Of a DNA stretch of 34,721 bases, positions 8,016 to 15,577 are shown in pieces (positions within the stretch are counted from its first letter, which is position 1; each line of letters begins with the position of its first letter). The stretch lies in the IMG/VR virus record IMGVR_UViG_3300025109_000036, positions 1-34,721 of that record, one strand, 5' to 3'. This stretch comes from a virus. A program made the translations under genes and the position numbers. The notes beneath the pieces are model-generated. The model ran no database searches. It saw nothing but the letters and a program-made list of their open reading frames with translations, and had not been told where the DNA came from.

Positions 8016-9827
8016 CTATTCTGTTGCTATATTAGCGTCAGGTGGCCCTGTAGGAGCTCCTATGGCTCCCTGTGGTCCTGACGGTGCTTGTTGTGGTTGT
8101 AGTTGCTGTACAACCTGTGCCTGTTGTTTCTGGATATCTATCTCACTTAATCCTGATAGGTTCAATAACTCTTGCAATACTGGACTATTAACCAACTGTG
8201 GACTAGCTCCAAGTAGTTGTAGGATAGTAGTAAGCGTTGTTATTCGTTCAGCCTTATCCAGACTCTCATCTGTTACTACCACCTTAAGTTCTACATCCTT
8301 ATAAAAGTCTTTAGAGATGTTGATAGCCATTCCATTAGTAGATACTGCTCGTTGTACTAGCATGTCCTCTATCTGTTGTGCTTCTTCTGCTGTTGGGAAC
8401 TTACCTGTATCCATCACAATGTTCTTTACTGCATCCCATGCTTGCTTCTTACCAACCTCTCTTGCTAGGTATTCATACTCAGCCTTATCAGTAATTTGAA
8501 GTATATGCTCTTGACTAGTCTTCTTCATCAGTTCAGGTAAGATCCAGTCTTGTACAAGCTCTTCTAGGAATAGACCATAGTTCTGTCTAATGAAGTCAAA
8601 CAACTTGTTTGCGTTTCTGTTAAGCATCAACCCAAGTCTGAATGGTGTACCAGCAGGCATTGTCTCACCTGTGGTAGCTTCAAAACTGTTTGCTAACTCA
8701 TTTGCTAAACTATCCACTTGTTGTGCTACTGCACTATTAACATTCATTGATCGTACTTCTGTAGGTATTCTATTAATAGCTCCTTCTACCTGTATAACAT
8801 CTCCACTCATTAGATCAGTTAATACATTCTTTGCGAAGCTCTTGTCATTAGTAGCTAGTAAGATAAGGTTAGCTAGTTCCATTGCCTTGATCTCATAGTT
8901 GACTTGTGTATTCTTTAACTCCTGCATTTCAAACATATCCTCTACAATACCGTATCCGAGCCATCTACCTACCTCCTTGTCATAATGTACTTCTTTATAT
9001 AACTTCGTTCTATACTCTTTTGTTGTTAGTTTCTCGCTAAATAGTTTTAATCCGTCACCTGCAGTCTTCTGTTGACCTGTACCTTCAGGCATTACTACAA
9101 CCCACATCTGTGGCACTATATCTGTATCATCATAGTCGTCTGTTAGGAAGGTCTCTTCCATCTCAGCAGTAAGTTCCACCACTCGTATAAACTTAGCATT
9201 GCCCATTTGTGGTTCGTACTTATCTTTACTCGTGACATAGTTTTCTTTTCTATATGTACTAAAATTCTCAATAGCGTTCTCAATGTTCTCTTTATCCCAG
9301 CCTTTCTTCTCTCTTAACTCACTAGGAGTGTAATAATGTTCTTCTAACCGCCAACTGTTCTTTAAGCTACTAGCAGTCATATCATTCTTAAAGTTCCGTA
9401 AGTCTACCATCTCAAAGATCTCGTCTCCACCTACACGCTTGACCGCAACTGTACCATATTTAGGTAGTGTTGCTGTGATCTCATTAAGCTTCTTTCCAAG
9501 CTTGGTGTCTCTCATATAGATCTCAAGCTCTCTACGAAGTAACCACACCTTTGAATAGTCTTCAGGCTTCATGGCCATTAGTTCTATGTTCTTTGTATCT
9601 ATGTCAATGTTCTTCTGTGCATTCTTCACCCTCGGTTTAGTAAAGTTATAAAAAAACTTACGACCAAACTCGTCTATATTACCTGTATCAAACTTACCAG
9701 CGTAATAACGATTGATCTTCTTAATTGTGTCTAATTGACTAAATTCGTATCCGTCAACAATAGTCACGGAGTTGTTATCAAAGTCCTCCTCAAAATCGTT
9801 AATGATACTGTAAATGCTTTTTGGCAT
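8016..9827 (-). CDS. Portal protein
   Basis: This 603-residue protein is the dodecameric head vertex through which DNA enters and leaves, by its place between the packaging genes and scaffold/capsid. The sequence begins with a mixed helical N-terminus, has a wing-like alpha/beta region (residues about 100-260) and a long helical stem/crown region. The conserved-looking segment with ANSFEATTGETMPAGTPF near residue 385 resembles the podovirus portal region containing 'tG..p.g.p'. The last 60 residues are Gln/Pro-rich (QKQQAQVVQQLQPQQAP), as in the disordered portal tails of many phages. Stop is TAG. Confidence 0.85.
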   Translation of the reverse strand: MPKSIYSIINDFEEDFDNNSVTIVDGYEFSQLDTIKKINRYYAGKFDTGNIDEFGRKFFYNFTKPRVKNAQKNIDIDTKNIELMAMKPEDYSKVWLLRRELEIYMRDTKLGKKLNEITATLPKYGTVAVKRVGGDEIFEMVDLRNFKNDMTASSLKNSWRLEEHYYTPSELREKKGWDKENIENAIENFSTYRKENYVTSKDKYEPQMGNAKFIRVVELTAEMEETFLTDDYDDTDIVPQMWVVVMPEGTGQQKTAGDGLKLFSEKLTTKEYRTKLYKEVHYDKEVGRWLGYGIVEDMFEMQELKNTQVNYEIKAMELANLILLATNDKSFAKNVLTDLMSGDVIQVEGAINRIPTEVRSMNVNSAVAQQVDSLANELANSFEATTGETMPAGTPFRLGLMLNRNANKLFDFIRQNYGLFLEELVQDWILPELMKKTSQEHILQITDKAEYEYLAREVGKKQAWDAVKNIVMDTGKFPTAEEAQQIEDMLVQRAVSTNGMAINISKDFYKDVELKVVVTDESLDKAERITTLTTILQLLGASPQLVNSPVLQELLNLSGLSEIDIQKQQAQVVQQLQPQQAPSGPQGAIGAPTGPPDANIATE

Positions 9828-9835
9828 ATCTTATG

Positions 9836-11629
9836 TTAAATATTTATTCTAGCCTCGGCTATTTTTATATAATCTTCTTCTCTTTCTATTCCTATAAATT
9901 GTCTACCTGTATTCTTACAAGCTACACCTGTCGTTCCTGAACCCATAAATGGGTCTAGCACTATTCCACCAGTAGGAGTTTTAGTTAGTGTGCATAGGTA
10001 TTCCATTAGTTTAAGAGGTTTAACAGTGGGATGAGAATTTCGCATCAAATTATTCCTTTCATTCCCTGAACCAGTTTTTAATGTCTTGTCTTGTGTTACA
10101 GCCATACCACCACCTACCTTCTCCTCCAACCCCTCACACCCTGCGTTTCTTTCACTCTTTGAAGCCTTAGCTGTGTAGAAATACCTCTTCCATTCTTCAT
10201 CTTTTGCCACTTCCTCATCTAGTATTATATTAGCTGGGAATCTGCCTTGTGTTGTTGCGTTCTTAATCTCTTCTTTGACACATTCTGGGTCTGAATAAAT
10301 CTCTTTATCTGTAAATCTTAATACCTTATACCCACACTTTTTCATATAAGAATCTTGGCTTTTATCAAGTGCTTTCCTTTTTGGTTTACTGTGCCAATAT
10401 TCTCCATCCCATTGAATAACCAGTTTATCTTTAGGGATATACACATCTACTAAGAACTTCTTTTCTATTAAAGATTGTTCTTCAAACTCAACGCCAAGTT
10501 CTCTTAATATCTCACTACCTCGTTTTTCAAGATTATTTAATCCATTACTTTCTGCTTGCAAATAAGACACCCAAACGCCTTTACATTTCTCTGAACAAGT
10601 GCTTCTATCTCCTTGACTTTTCGGTGCTTCAAATTCATTCTCACAAATATTACAAATATGCTTATTGCGATTCTTTTGAAATTCCTGCCTACATTCTGCA
10701 TTGCAAAAATGATTTTTATACTTATCAAGAAAGCATTTCTTTACATACTTTTCCTTTCCACAACTATCACAGTTCTTGTAAGCTCCTTTTTGCTCTGGTT
10801 TAATCCGTGCTCCGTCAATGTTTAACCCAGCCACTTTGTGTTTAAGAGCATTGTTTGCATAAGTTCCGTCATTAGGTTTTTGGGCTACCAAAATTGGTTC
10901 ATAGGCTGGTTTAAGGCCGTGAGACTTCCAACCGTTCCATAGTTTGGCTTCGGGTGTTGATGGTTGAGTGATATCTTCTAAATCACCTACACTTGCATTC
11001 ATTTTTATATTAGAATTTTCACTATTTGCCCTTTGTTTTTTTTGGGCTATAATCTCCCTTTCTGCTTCTCCTCTTTTAATAAGTTCATCAAACCTGTCAT
11101 CCAAATCTAAAACTTCCTTTAGCTTTATATACATTCCCAAAGTAGGCAATTCATTGGTTTTTTTATCACCCATAACACAACTCGCAAATCCACCACCTGT
11201 TAAGGCACTCTCCATTAATTCATTAACTTTTTTTAGTGTATACACTTTTTCTTTGCGTTTCTCGTTACAATATTCTTTAAATCTTTCATCAAAATACCTC
11301 CCATTCCTCTTATCCAACTGTTTACTAATATCAGTAGCTTTCGGGAATCCTGAGCCATACAACCACATAATAGTATCTTTCAAAATAAACCCTGCGTCTT
11401 CTACATTACAAGCCATTCTGTGTTGTGTTCTACTACCTGCAAAGATCAATGCTGTGCCACCTGGTTTCAGTACCCTCAAACACTCTTGCCATATCTCTAT
11501 ACTAGGTACATCATCATCCCATTTCTTTCCCATGAACGATAATCCGTAAGGAGGATCTGTTATTACAGTATCAACCGAGTTATCTTCAAGCTCTTTAAGT
11601 TTTTCTAAACAATCGCCATGTATAATCAT
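9836..11629 (-). CDS. Beta-class DNA methyltransferase with an inserted nuclease domain
   Basis: The start at 11629 directly follows the TerL stop and gives 597 residues; a longer start would overlap TerL. Motif IV DPPY is at residues 25-28 and motif I DPFMGSGTT at about 559-567, preceded by HPTVKP. The order IV then I marks a beta-class N4-cytosine or N6-adenine methyltransferase, using S-adenosylmethionine. Between LNIDGARI (269-276) and QGRFPANIILD (461-471), which read as adjoining methylase segments, lie about 175 residues of zinc fingers plus a Vsr/DUF559-like nuclease. The enzyme may protect phage DNA from restriction, or pair methylation and cleavage in one chain. The specificity is unknown. 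Confidence 0.85.
   Translation of the reverse strand: MIIHGDCLEKLKELEDNSVDTVITDPPYGLSFMGKKWDDDVPSIEIWQECLRVLKPGGTALIFAGSRTQHRMACNVEDAGFILKDTIMWLYGSGFPKATDISKQLDKRNGRYFDERFKEYCNEKRKEKVYTLKKVNELMESALTGGGFASCVMGDKKTNELPTLGMYIKLKEVLDLDDRFDELIKRGEAEREIIAQKKQRANSENSNIKMNASVGDLEDITQPSTPEAKLWNGWKSHGLKPAYEPILVAQKPNDGTYANNALKHKVAGLNIDGARIKPEQKGAYKNCDSCGKEKYVKKCFLDKYKNHFCNAECRQEFQKNRNKHICNICENEFEAPKSQGDRSTCSEKCKGVWVSYLQAESNGLNNLEKRGSEILRELGVEFEEQSLIEKKFLVDVYIPKDKLVIQWDGEYWHSKPKRKALDKSQDSYMKKCGYKVLRFTDKEIYSDPECVKEEIKNATTQGRFPANIILDEEVAKDEEWKRYFYTAKASKSERNAGCEGLEEKVGGGMAVTQDKTLKTGSGNERNNLMRNSHPTVKPLKLMEYLCTLTKTPTGGIVLDPFMGSGTTGVACKNTGRQFIGIEREEDYIKIAEARINI
10262..10792 (-). mobile_element. In-frame zinc-finger plus Vsr/DUF559-like nuclease insertion in the methyltransferase
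   Basis: This covers residues about 280-456 of the methyltransferase. Zinc knuckles CDSC, CNAEC, CNIC and CSEKC occupy residues 287-349. They are followed by a PD-(D/E)XK-type fold of the DUF559/Vsr kind: E373, D395 in FLVDVYIP, then VIQWDGEYWH with D408 and H413, and D425 before the KKCGYKVLRF strand. These families include very-short-patch repair enzymes and EDxHD homing endonucleases. No intein ends flank it, so it is probably translated as part of the methylase. The boundaries are estimates. Confidence 0.65.
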
Positions 11630-11630
11630 T

Positions 11631-13862
11631 TTATGTAAATCTATTTTTAGCTTTTGTTCTTGTTTCTTCAAAGTAGTCCAACTGATCCCTGTTACCTGTC
11701 TCACTAGTAGCATTAAGCCTACTGCTTATCTGTGCAAACTGTCTGAATGCATCACTGTTACTAACCAACAACCCGTTTGCCAGATAACAATGGTGATGGC
11801 TTACGGTTATATCATATACAGGACACAAATTTCCCGTTGATAAGTTTACTACCCTTGCGTAATTTTGCTGATCGTTTCCCTGCTTCTCGTAGTTGCTTCT
11901 TGTTTGCTTCGCTTCCAACCCACTTATTCGTTTTTGCATGTAGTTTAGAATGGTTTGAAGCGGAAATACACGCAAGGTTTTCAACAACATTGTTACTCTT
12001 ATCGCCGTCCTTATGATGGATATGATAACCTTTCGGTATTTCTCCATTAACATCACTCCAAATAATCCTATGCAAGAAACTGTTTGTATACTTGCGACTA
12101 TAGTATCCATCTGATTCTCTTTTGTAATATTTTTTTCCTTTATATTCTTGGAACGGATGTTTACTAGGCACTTTTCTGTTTGAACCCTTCTTTCTTTTTC
12201 TCCAATTATCTTTTTGGAAATTCTCCCAATCCCCATCAATCGGATAAATCTCATCTTTTCTAGTAATTTCACCAACCCTATCTTCCCACAAAACTCTATG
12301 AAAAAGTTTTGTTTCCCCTCCTTTTTGCGACACGTAAAGTCTTCTTGTTTTCCAATAGTTATATCTTGTCCCTCCATATAAGATATAACACCCTTTCTTA
12401 TCCCCTCTTTTTGAAATTTTTTCACATTCCATATTGGTTTTGTTAGTGTATGAATACTATCATTATACACTAACTCATCTGCACATACAATACCTCTAGT
12501 CGTGAAAAACTTATGTTCAGGCGAAGTCTGTATTTCTGTACCATCTGTCAAACCAATCTTTATTGTTAAGGAGTCTTTTACATAACCTGAATGAGTAACC
12601 TCCCCATATACGCCATGAATATCTACTATGTCACCAACTAATATATCTTCTATGTTTTTATAACCATTTTTCATCTTAATTTGCGTGCCAGCAACCGTAC
12701 ACCCGTGTGATGCCCAGTCATGTTGTGGTGTGTCGGAAAAGATCTGCATCTTATCGTTCCATCGCTTCTTATAGCTCATTAGAGAGTTTAGTCCCTGGAA
12801 ACAATTGTCTTTATCAAACCAACATTTATGGAATATAGCCCTTGTTGCCTGTATACCATCAGCTAGGCTTGGAGTTCTAGGCACTATCTTGAATGTAATA
12901 CCCAACTTCTGTGCTGTCTCCCATCTAGTGACCCCTGTTGTTAGCTCTCGCACCTCTATATCGTGTGGAGCATAGTGACTGTCGTATATATAACCTTTCT
13001 GTTGACATATCTGTATGTAGTGTTGAAGACTCTCACCCTCGTTCTCATAGTAGTCTATGAATCTATACTCTTGTCCAACTATCTGCATGAACCATATTGT
13101 CATGCTATCGCTTATACCTAAGTCCCAGAATGTGTATACAGGTAAGTTAGCGTCATATGGTATTCTAGTTATCCTGCCACTATTTCTAGCCTTCTCTAGT
13201 TGGTTAGCATAGTAAGCTCCTTTTAACGAAGCCTCAAACGAACAATAGAACTCTTGGTTAAACTCATCTGCATCCATTACCTCTTGTGCATCTGCTAATT
13301 CTTCCTTATCAAGTATACCTGTGTCCTCAACTGTGAGTAGTGTAGAAAACCACTTATCATTAGTTTTTGCCTTGCTATATAGCTGGTAGAAGTCATTCAT
13401 TCCCTTCGGTGTTCCTATCCATATCCCATACCCCTTATTATCAGCCAACGCTGGTCTTATAATTTCAGTAAAGATGTTGCTTGGTTGTTGTGAGTACTCA
13501 TCAAATACCACACCCCACAAAGCAATTCCACGCAAACTGTCTGGATTGTCTGCTCCATATAATGTAATTCTCGCACCATTAGGAAAGTCTACTCTCAATT
13601 CACTCTCATTTGTCTTTACTCCAGGAATAACCATTGAATAGTGTTTCAAGTAGTCCCAAATTATTTGCTTTCCTTGGCGATATGTGGGACTTATGAACGC
13701 GTATCTACTATCCTTATTCTTACAAGCATCTCTTATTAAATGGTTTATAGCTGCAACGCTTTTCCCGCATCTTCTATGGGCAACTATAACATTCCATCTC
13801 TTGTCAGTATCATGAAGTGCCAAAGCCCATTCTCTCGGTGCATATGGTATTTCGTATTTCAT
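11631..13862 (-). CDS. Large terminase subunit interrupted by an intein
   Basis: With the ATG at 13862 this is 743 residues, of which 315 are intein, leaving a normal-size 428-residue terminase. The ATPase carries AHRRCGKS (Walker A, 28-35), VVFDEYS (Walker B, 118-124) and GTPKG (150-154). The nuclease domain begins near YTFWDLG. The intein lies between HDWASHG and SDAFRQ, that is, inside the conserved nuclease motif, so terminase activity needs splicing. The protein translocates DNA into the prohead and cuts it. An upstream in-frame start at 13913 would add 17 residues that overlap the RNA element; the MKYEIPYAPREW start resembles other terminases better. The intein also hosts an overlapping HNH gene. 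Confidence 0.9.
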   Translation of the reverse strand: MKYEIPYAPREWALALHDTDKRWNVIVAHRRCGKSVAAINHLIRDACKNKDSRYAFISPTYRQGKQIIWDYLKHYSMVIPGVKTNESELRVDFPNGARITLYGADNPDSLRGIALWGVVFDEYSQQPSNIFTEIIRPALADNKGYGIWIGTPKGMNDFYQLYSKAKTNDKWFSTLLTVEDTGILDKEELADAQEVMDADEFNQEFYCSFEASLKGAYYANQLEKARNSGRITRIPYDANLPVYTFWDLGISDSMTIWFMQIVGQEYRFIDYYENEGESLQHYIQICQQKGYIYDSHYAPHDIEVRELTTGVTRWETAQKLGITFKIVPRTPSLADGIQATRAIFHKCWFDKDNCFQGLNSLMSYKKRWNDKMQIFSDTPQHDWASHGCTVAGTQIKMKNGYKNIEDILVGDIVDIHGVYGEVTHSGYVKDSLTIKIGLTDGTEIQTSPEHKFFTTRGIVCADELVYNDSIHTLTKPIWNVKKFQKEGIRKGVISYMEGQDITIGKQEDFTCRKKEGKQNFFIEFCGKIGLVKLLEKMRFIRLMGIGRISKKIIGEKERRVQTEKCLVNIRSKNIKEKNITKENQMDTIVASIQTVSCIGLFGVMLMEKYRKVIISIIRTAIRVTMLLKTLRVFPLQTILNYMQKRISGLEAKQTRSNYEKQGNDQQNYARVVNLSTGNLCPVYDITVSHHHCYLANGLLVSNSDAFRQFAQISSRLNATSETGNRDQLDYFEETRTKAKNRFT
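11757..12701 (-). mobile_element. Intein in the terminase nuclease motif
   Basis: The intein is 315 residues. It begins with Cys (CTVAGTQIKMKNG, block A). It has a block-B-like TSPEHKFF. It ends with CPVYDITVSHHHCYLANG and LLVSN, followed by the extein Ser of SDAFRQ. The last residue is Asn as required; the penultimate residue is Ser instead of the usual His. The Hint splicing halves are the first 90 or so and the last 35 residues; the middle is covered by the HNH gene in another frame. Insertion at a conserved active-site motif is typical of inteins. Confidence 0.88.
11812..12432 (-). CDS. HNH homing endonuclease gene nested out of frame inside the intein
   Basis: This 206-residue ORF lies wholly within the intein sequence but in a different frame. 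The HNH core is HRIIWSDVNGEIPKGYHIHH followed by KDGDKSNNVVENL and SNHSKLH near residues 122-166. The N-terminal half carries a degenerate copy of the same unit (LFHRVLWEDRVGEI), so the protein looks like an internal duplication. Homing endonucleases of this class nick or cut the empty allele and copy themselves and their host element. The protein reading is far better in this frame than in the intein frame, whose middle part is Ile/Lys-rich and has no recognisable domain. No clear Shine-Dalgarno sequence precedes the ATG; expression could also come by frameshift. Confidence 0.75.
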   Translation of the reverse strand: MECEKISKRGDKKGCYILYGGTRYNYWKTRRLYVSQKGGETKLFHRVLWEDRVGEITRKDEIYPIDGDWENFQKDNWRKRKKGSNRKVPSKHPFQEYKGKKYYKRESDGYYSRKYTNSFLHRIIWSDVNGEIPKGYHIHHKDGDKSNNVVENLACISASNHSKLHAKTNKWVGSEANKKQLREAGKRSAKLRKGSKLINGKFVSCI

Positions 13863-13867
13863 AACTA

Positions 13868-14005
13868 TTATACTTTTAAACCCAGAGATACTTCCACCAT
13901 ATACATGATGCAAGCTTCAAGGAAACTAGTCTGTGTATTACGTGCAGATACATTTCCTAGTCTCCCTTCCACTTTAGAGACTATCTTAATGTAGTTAGAC
14001 GTCAA
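13868..14005 (-). other. Weak TTG ORF overlapping the RNA element (not called as a gene)
   Basis: Beginning with TTG at 14005, 45 codons run to a TAA two codons before the TerL ATG. The frame continues openly further upstream, and a second open frame reads on from the TerS stop to about 14003. Neither has an ATG, a ribosome-binding site or a recognisable product. The strong pairing pattern over the same bases suggests an RNA rather than a protein. Confidence 0.2.
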
Positions 14006-14140
14006 CTTGACGATGAGCCTTGCAGAAGTCTCTGGTTTCGCTCACCCCAGTAGTATACAACACTTTTACATACTATTGGTGGGAGTGAACTACCTTCTTC
14101 AGCTCCAGTCACATTGTATTTAGCGTCGCAAGCCACTGAC
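13915..14140 (-). ncRNA. Group-I-intron-like structured RNA between TerS and TerL
   Basis: On the minus strand the pairings fall in group I order: P3 CTTGC (14128-14132) with GCAAG (14019-14023); P4 GTGACT (14107-14112) with AGTTCAC (14085-14091); P6 at 14070-14085 with 14041-14056 (13 pairs, three mismatches); P7 AGAGACT (14027-14033) with AGTCTCT (13976-13982); P8 CGTCAAGTTGACG (14000-14012); and a P9-like stem AGGAAA (13953-13958) with TTTCCT (13920-13925). The J8/7 region reads TTAAGATA, close to the conserved AAGATA of group I introns. P5, P1 and the splice sites are not clear. An alternative stem TAGTCTC/GAGACTA competes with P7. It could be a degenerate intron or another structured RNA. 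Confidence 0.4.
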
Positions 14141-14163
14141 CACGACGGCACGTAAATTGTACT

Positions 14164-14499
14164 CTATTCTTTTTTATTAGTAGCCCAGCCTATAACTATT
14201 GACTCACCACCACTGGTTACATCTAATTTATCCTTACTCTTACCTAACTGTCTATCTAAATATTCTTTTATAGCAGAAATATTTCTTTTACTTACACCTT
14301 CCTCATAAAGCACATCTAATAATGCTAGACATCTTTCCTTCTTTCTAGTTTCATCGTATTCAGATCCATGCTGGGAAATTAACTCCTTAACCTTCTCTAA
14401 TTCTTCTTTGTTAAGCAAAGGTCTTCTTCCTGATCCTTCTCGTTTTCCACCCCAACTTGATTTATTTCGTTTTTCAAGTTTCTCAAGTTTCTCTTCCAT
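14164..14499 (-). CDS. Probable small terminase subunit
   Basis: This 111-residue protein is highly charged, with a basic N-terminus containing WGGKREGSGRR, a motif shared by many small terminase subunits and related DNA-binding phage proteins. A helical oligomerisation-type region and a C-terminal LDVTSGGES follow. Small terminases bind the packaging site and regulate the large subunit. It is the nearest gene upstream of TerL, with the structured RNA element between them. Its stop is TAG and the frame remains open for about 50 more codons beyond it, which looks incidental. The assignment rests on motif and position. Confidence 0.65.
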   Translation of the reverse strand: MEEKLEKLEKRNKSSWGGKREGSGRRPLLNKEELEKVKELISQHGSEYDETRKKERCLALLDVLYEEGVSKRNISAIKEYLDRQLGKSKDKLDVTSGGESIVIGWATNKKE

Positions 14500-14558
14500 G
14501 TGTTTTATTCTTATTTTGCGCTAGGAATCATTCCTATTAAGCTAATCAAAAAAATATA

Positions 14559-14855
14559 TTACTTCCACACCTTAGTTACATCTTTCTCTAACTCTTCTAT
14601 AGTAGCTAAAGTTTCTCTAAATGCTTTTAACCTACCTGACACTTTCTCTATCTCGTCTTTTAGGTCTTGTAGTTTCTTTGCTTTCTCATCTTTACCCATC
14701 TTAGTATCAGCAGATGCTTTTGTTAGCTCTTGCATAAACCCTCTAACCTGTACTTCATGAGTAGCTAACATCTCTAACATGTTTACTCTCTCGTTTTGTA
14801 AAATTCTTTTAGATAAATCTTCGTTTGACAAGACTTCAAATTCAAATTTTGACAT
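14559..14855 (-). CDS. Coiled-coil protein of unknown function
   Basis: This 98-residue protein has long heptad-like stretches of Leu, Lys and Glu (about residues 40-95) and looks like an extended helix that would dimerise. No enzymatic motif is present. It lies in the leftward operon before TerS and is followed by a 60-base spacer. Its role in packaging control or assembly cannot be determined. Confidence 0.55.
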   Translation of the reverse strand: MSKFEFEVLSNEDLSKRILQNERVNMLEMLATHEVQVRGFMQELTKASADTKMGKDEKAKKLQDLKDEIEKVSGRLKAFRETLATIEELEKDVTKVWK

Positions 14856-14889
14856 ACTTGTTTGTTTCTCTTATTAAGAATTATTCCTA

Positions 14890-15027
14890 TTAAGCTTTTC
14901 TATAATGATCATCGTAACCACTTTCTTTAGTTATTCTCTCTACTACTATAACATTTTTGCCCTCCTTGCTTCTAAGGCAAACCTTATGCTCTACTCCTTT
15001 TATTTCCATCACCTGATCTTCATACAT
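14890..15027 (-). CDS. 45-residue small protein
   Basis: This ORF is the first after the strong promoter at 15263-15291. The peptide begins MYEDQVMEIKGVEHKVCLR and continues with KEGKNVIVVERI, giving a small beta-hairpin-like and helical pattern. No family is recognised. The stop lies about 30 bases before the coiled-coil gene. The ATG has no clear Shine-Dalgarno sequence but is preceded by a GGGTTACCC near-palindrome. Confidence 0.5.
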   Translation of the reverse strand: MYEDQVMEIKGVEHKVCLRSKEGKNVIVVERITKESGYDDHYRKA

Positions 15028-15262
15028 ATATCTTTAATGAGGGTAACCCTAGATGAATACAGCTGTTTCACTACCAAACATCTGAAAAACTAGTCGAAAC
15101 CAATCAATAGATGCTATATAATTGGATTTATATTTTTTATTTGATCTGTTATCTAAAGCTACCCTCAATAAAAAAATCTCCATTACTAAATAATGCAGTC
15201 ATATCCGTTAAATTTATTCTCTTTTCCCTCCATAGCGTAGATGTGCTATGTATTATGACTCT
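15028..15262 (-). other. Long untranslated leader after the strong promoter
   Basis: About 230 bases separate the expected transcription start near 15256 and the first convincing ORF. Only 15- to 17-codon mini-ORFs are present, for example near 15190-15240, one of them with GGAGGG inside it. A CCAAT/ATTGG stem-loop and a TGTTT/AAACA stem-loop are visible. I see no gene here; it may be a regulatory leader. Confidence 0.45.
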
Positions 15263-15291
15263 ATTATATCATACTTTTTCGTAAAAGTCAA
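15263..15291 (-). promoter_or_regulatory. Strong sigma-70 promoter for the packaging/head operon
   Basis: On the minus strand a -35 TTGACT (15286-15291) and a perfect -10 TATAAT (15263-15268) are spaced by 17 bases, with an extended -10 TGA just before TATAAT. It is the best promoter match upstream of TerS, TerL, portal, scaffold and capsid and probably drives the late head genes. Transcription would begin near 15256. Confidence 0.8.
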
Positions 15292-15292
15292 T

Positions 15293-15577
15293 TTAATGAA
15301 TGTTAGATTGCCAACTTATCATGTGATCAGCCTCAATATCGTAGACAAACTCAACATATCCTATACCAATAGCCCACTTAAAAACCTCTCCAACTATATA
15401 CCTTTTTGTATAATAACAATCAATCTTGTCTCTAGCTTGAAAACCATAGCGTTCTTTTATCTTGTTCATTAATCCTATCTTCATGTTATATGTTTTGTAT
15501 CCATTAGAACTAGACATCCCTTCCGCCCTCTTAAGCTGAATCTTGCCAAAGTTTTTATATTGTTTTTTTATACTCAT
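15293..15577 (-). CDS. Unknown 94-residue basic protein
   Basis: This 94-residue protein has a basic N-terminus (MSIKKQYKNFGKIQLKR) and a C-terminal alpha/beta region with KIKERYGFQARDKIDCYYTKRY. Its ATG overlaps the HNH stop in an ATGA junction, so the two are translationally coupled and may act together. I recognise no family. It ends right at the promoter for the downstream operon. Confidence 0.5.
   Translation of the reverse strand: MSIKKQYKNFGKIQLKRAEGMSSSNGYKTYNMKIGLMNKIKERYGFQARDKIDCYYTKRYIVGEVFKWAIGIGYVEFVYDIEADHMISWQSNIH

Noticed and set aside
10968-11549. 193-codon open frame on the plus strand
   Set aside because: It is antisense to the methyltransferase and has a shadow-like Ser/Leu/Phe composition.
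13868-14164. tRNA or protein gene between TerS and TerL
   Set aside because: No GTTCRA-type T-loop or cloverleaf fits, and the open frames there lack start codons; the helices fit a group-I-like RNA better.
14529-14895. Repeated ATTCCTATTAAGCT near 14530 and 14883
   Set aside because: The repeat is only 14 bases in intergenic positions and is not enough to call a mobile or regulatory element.
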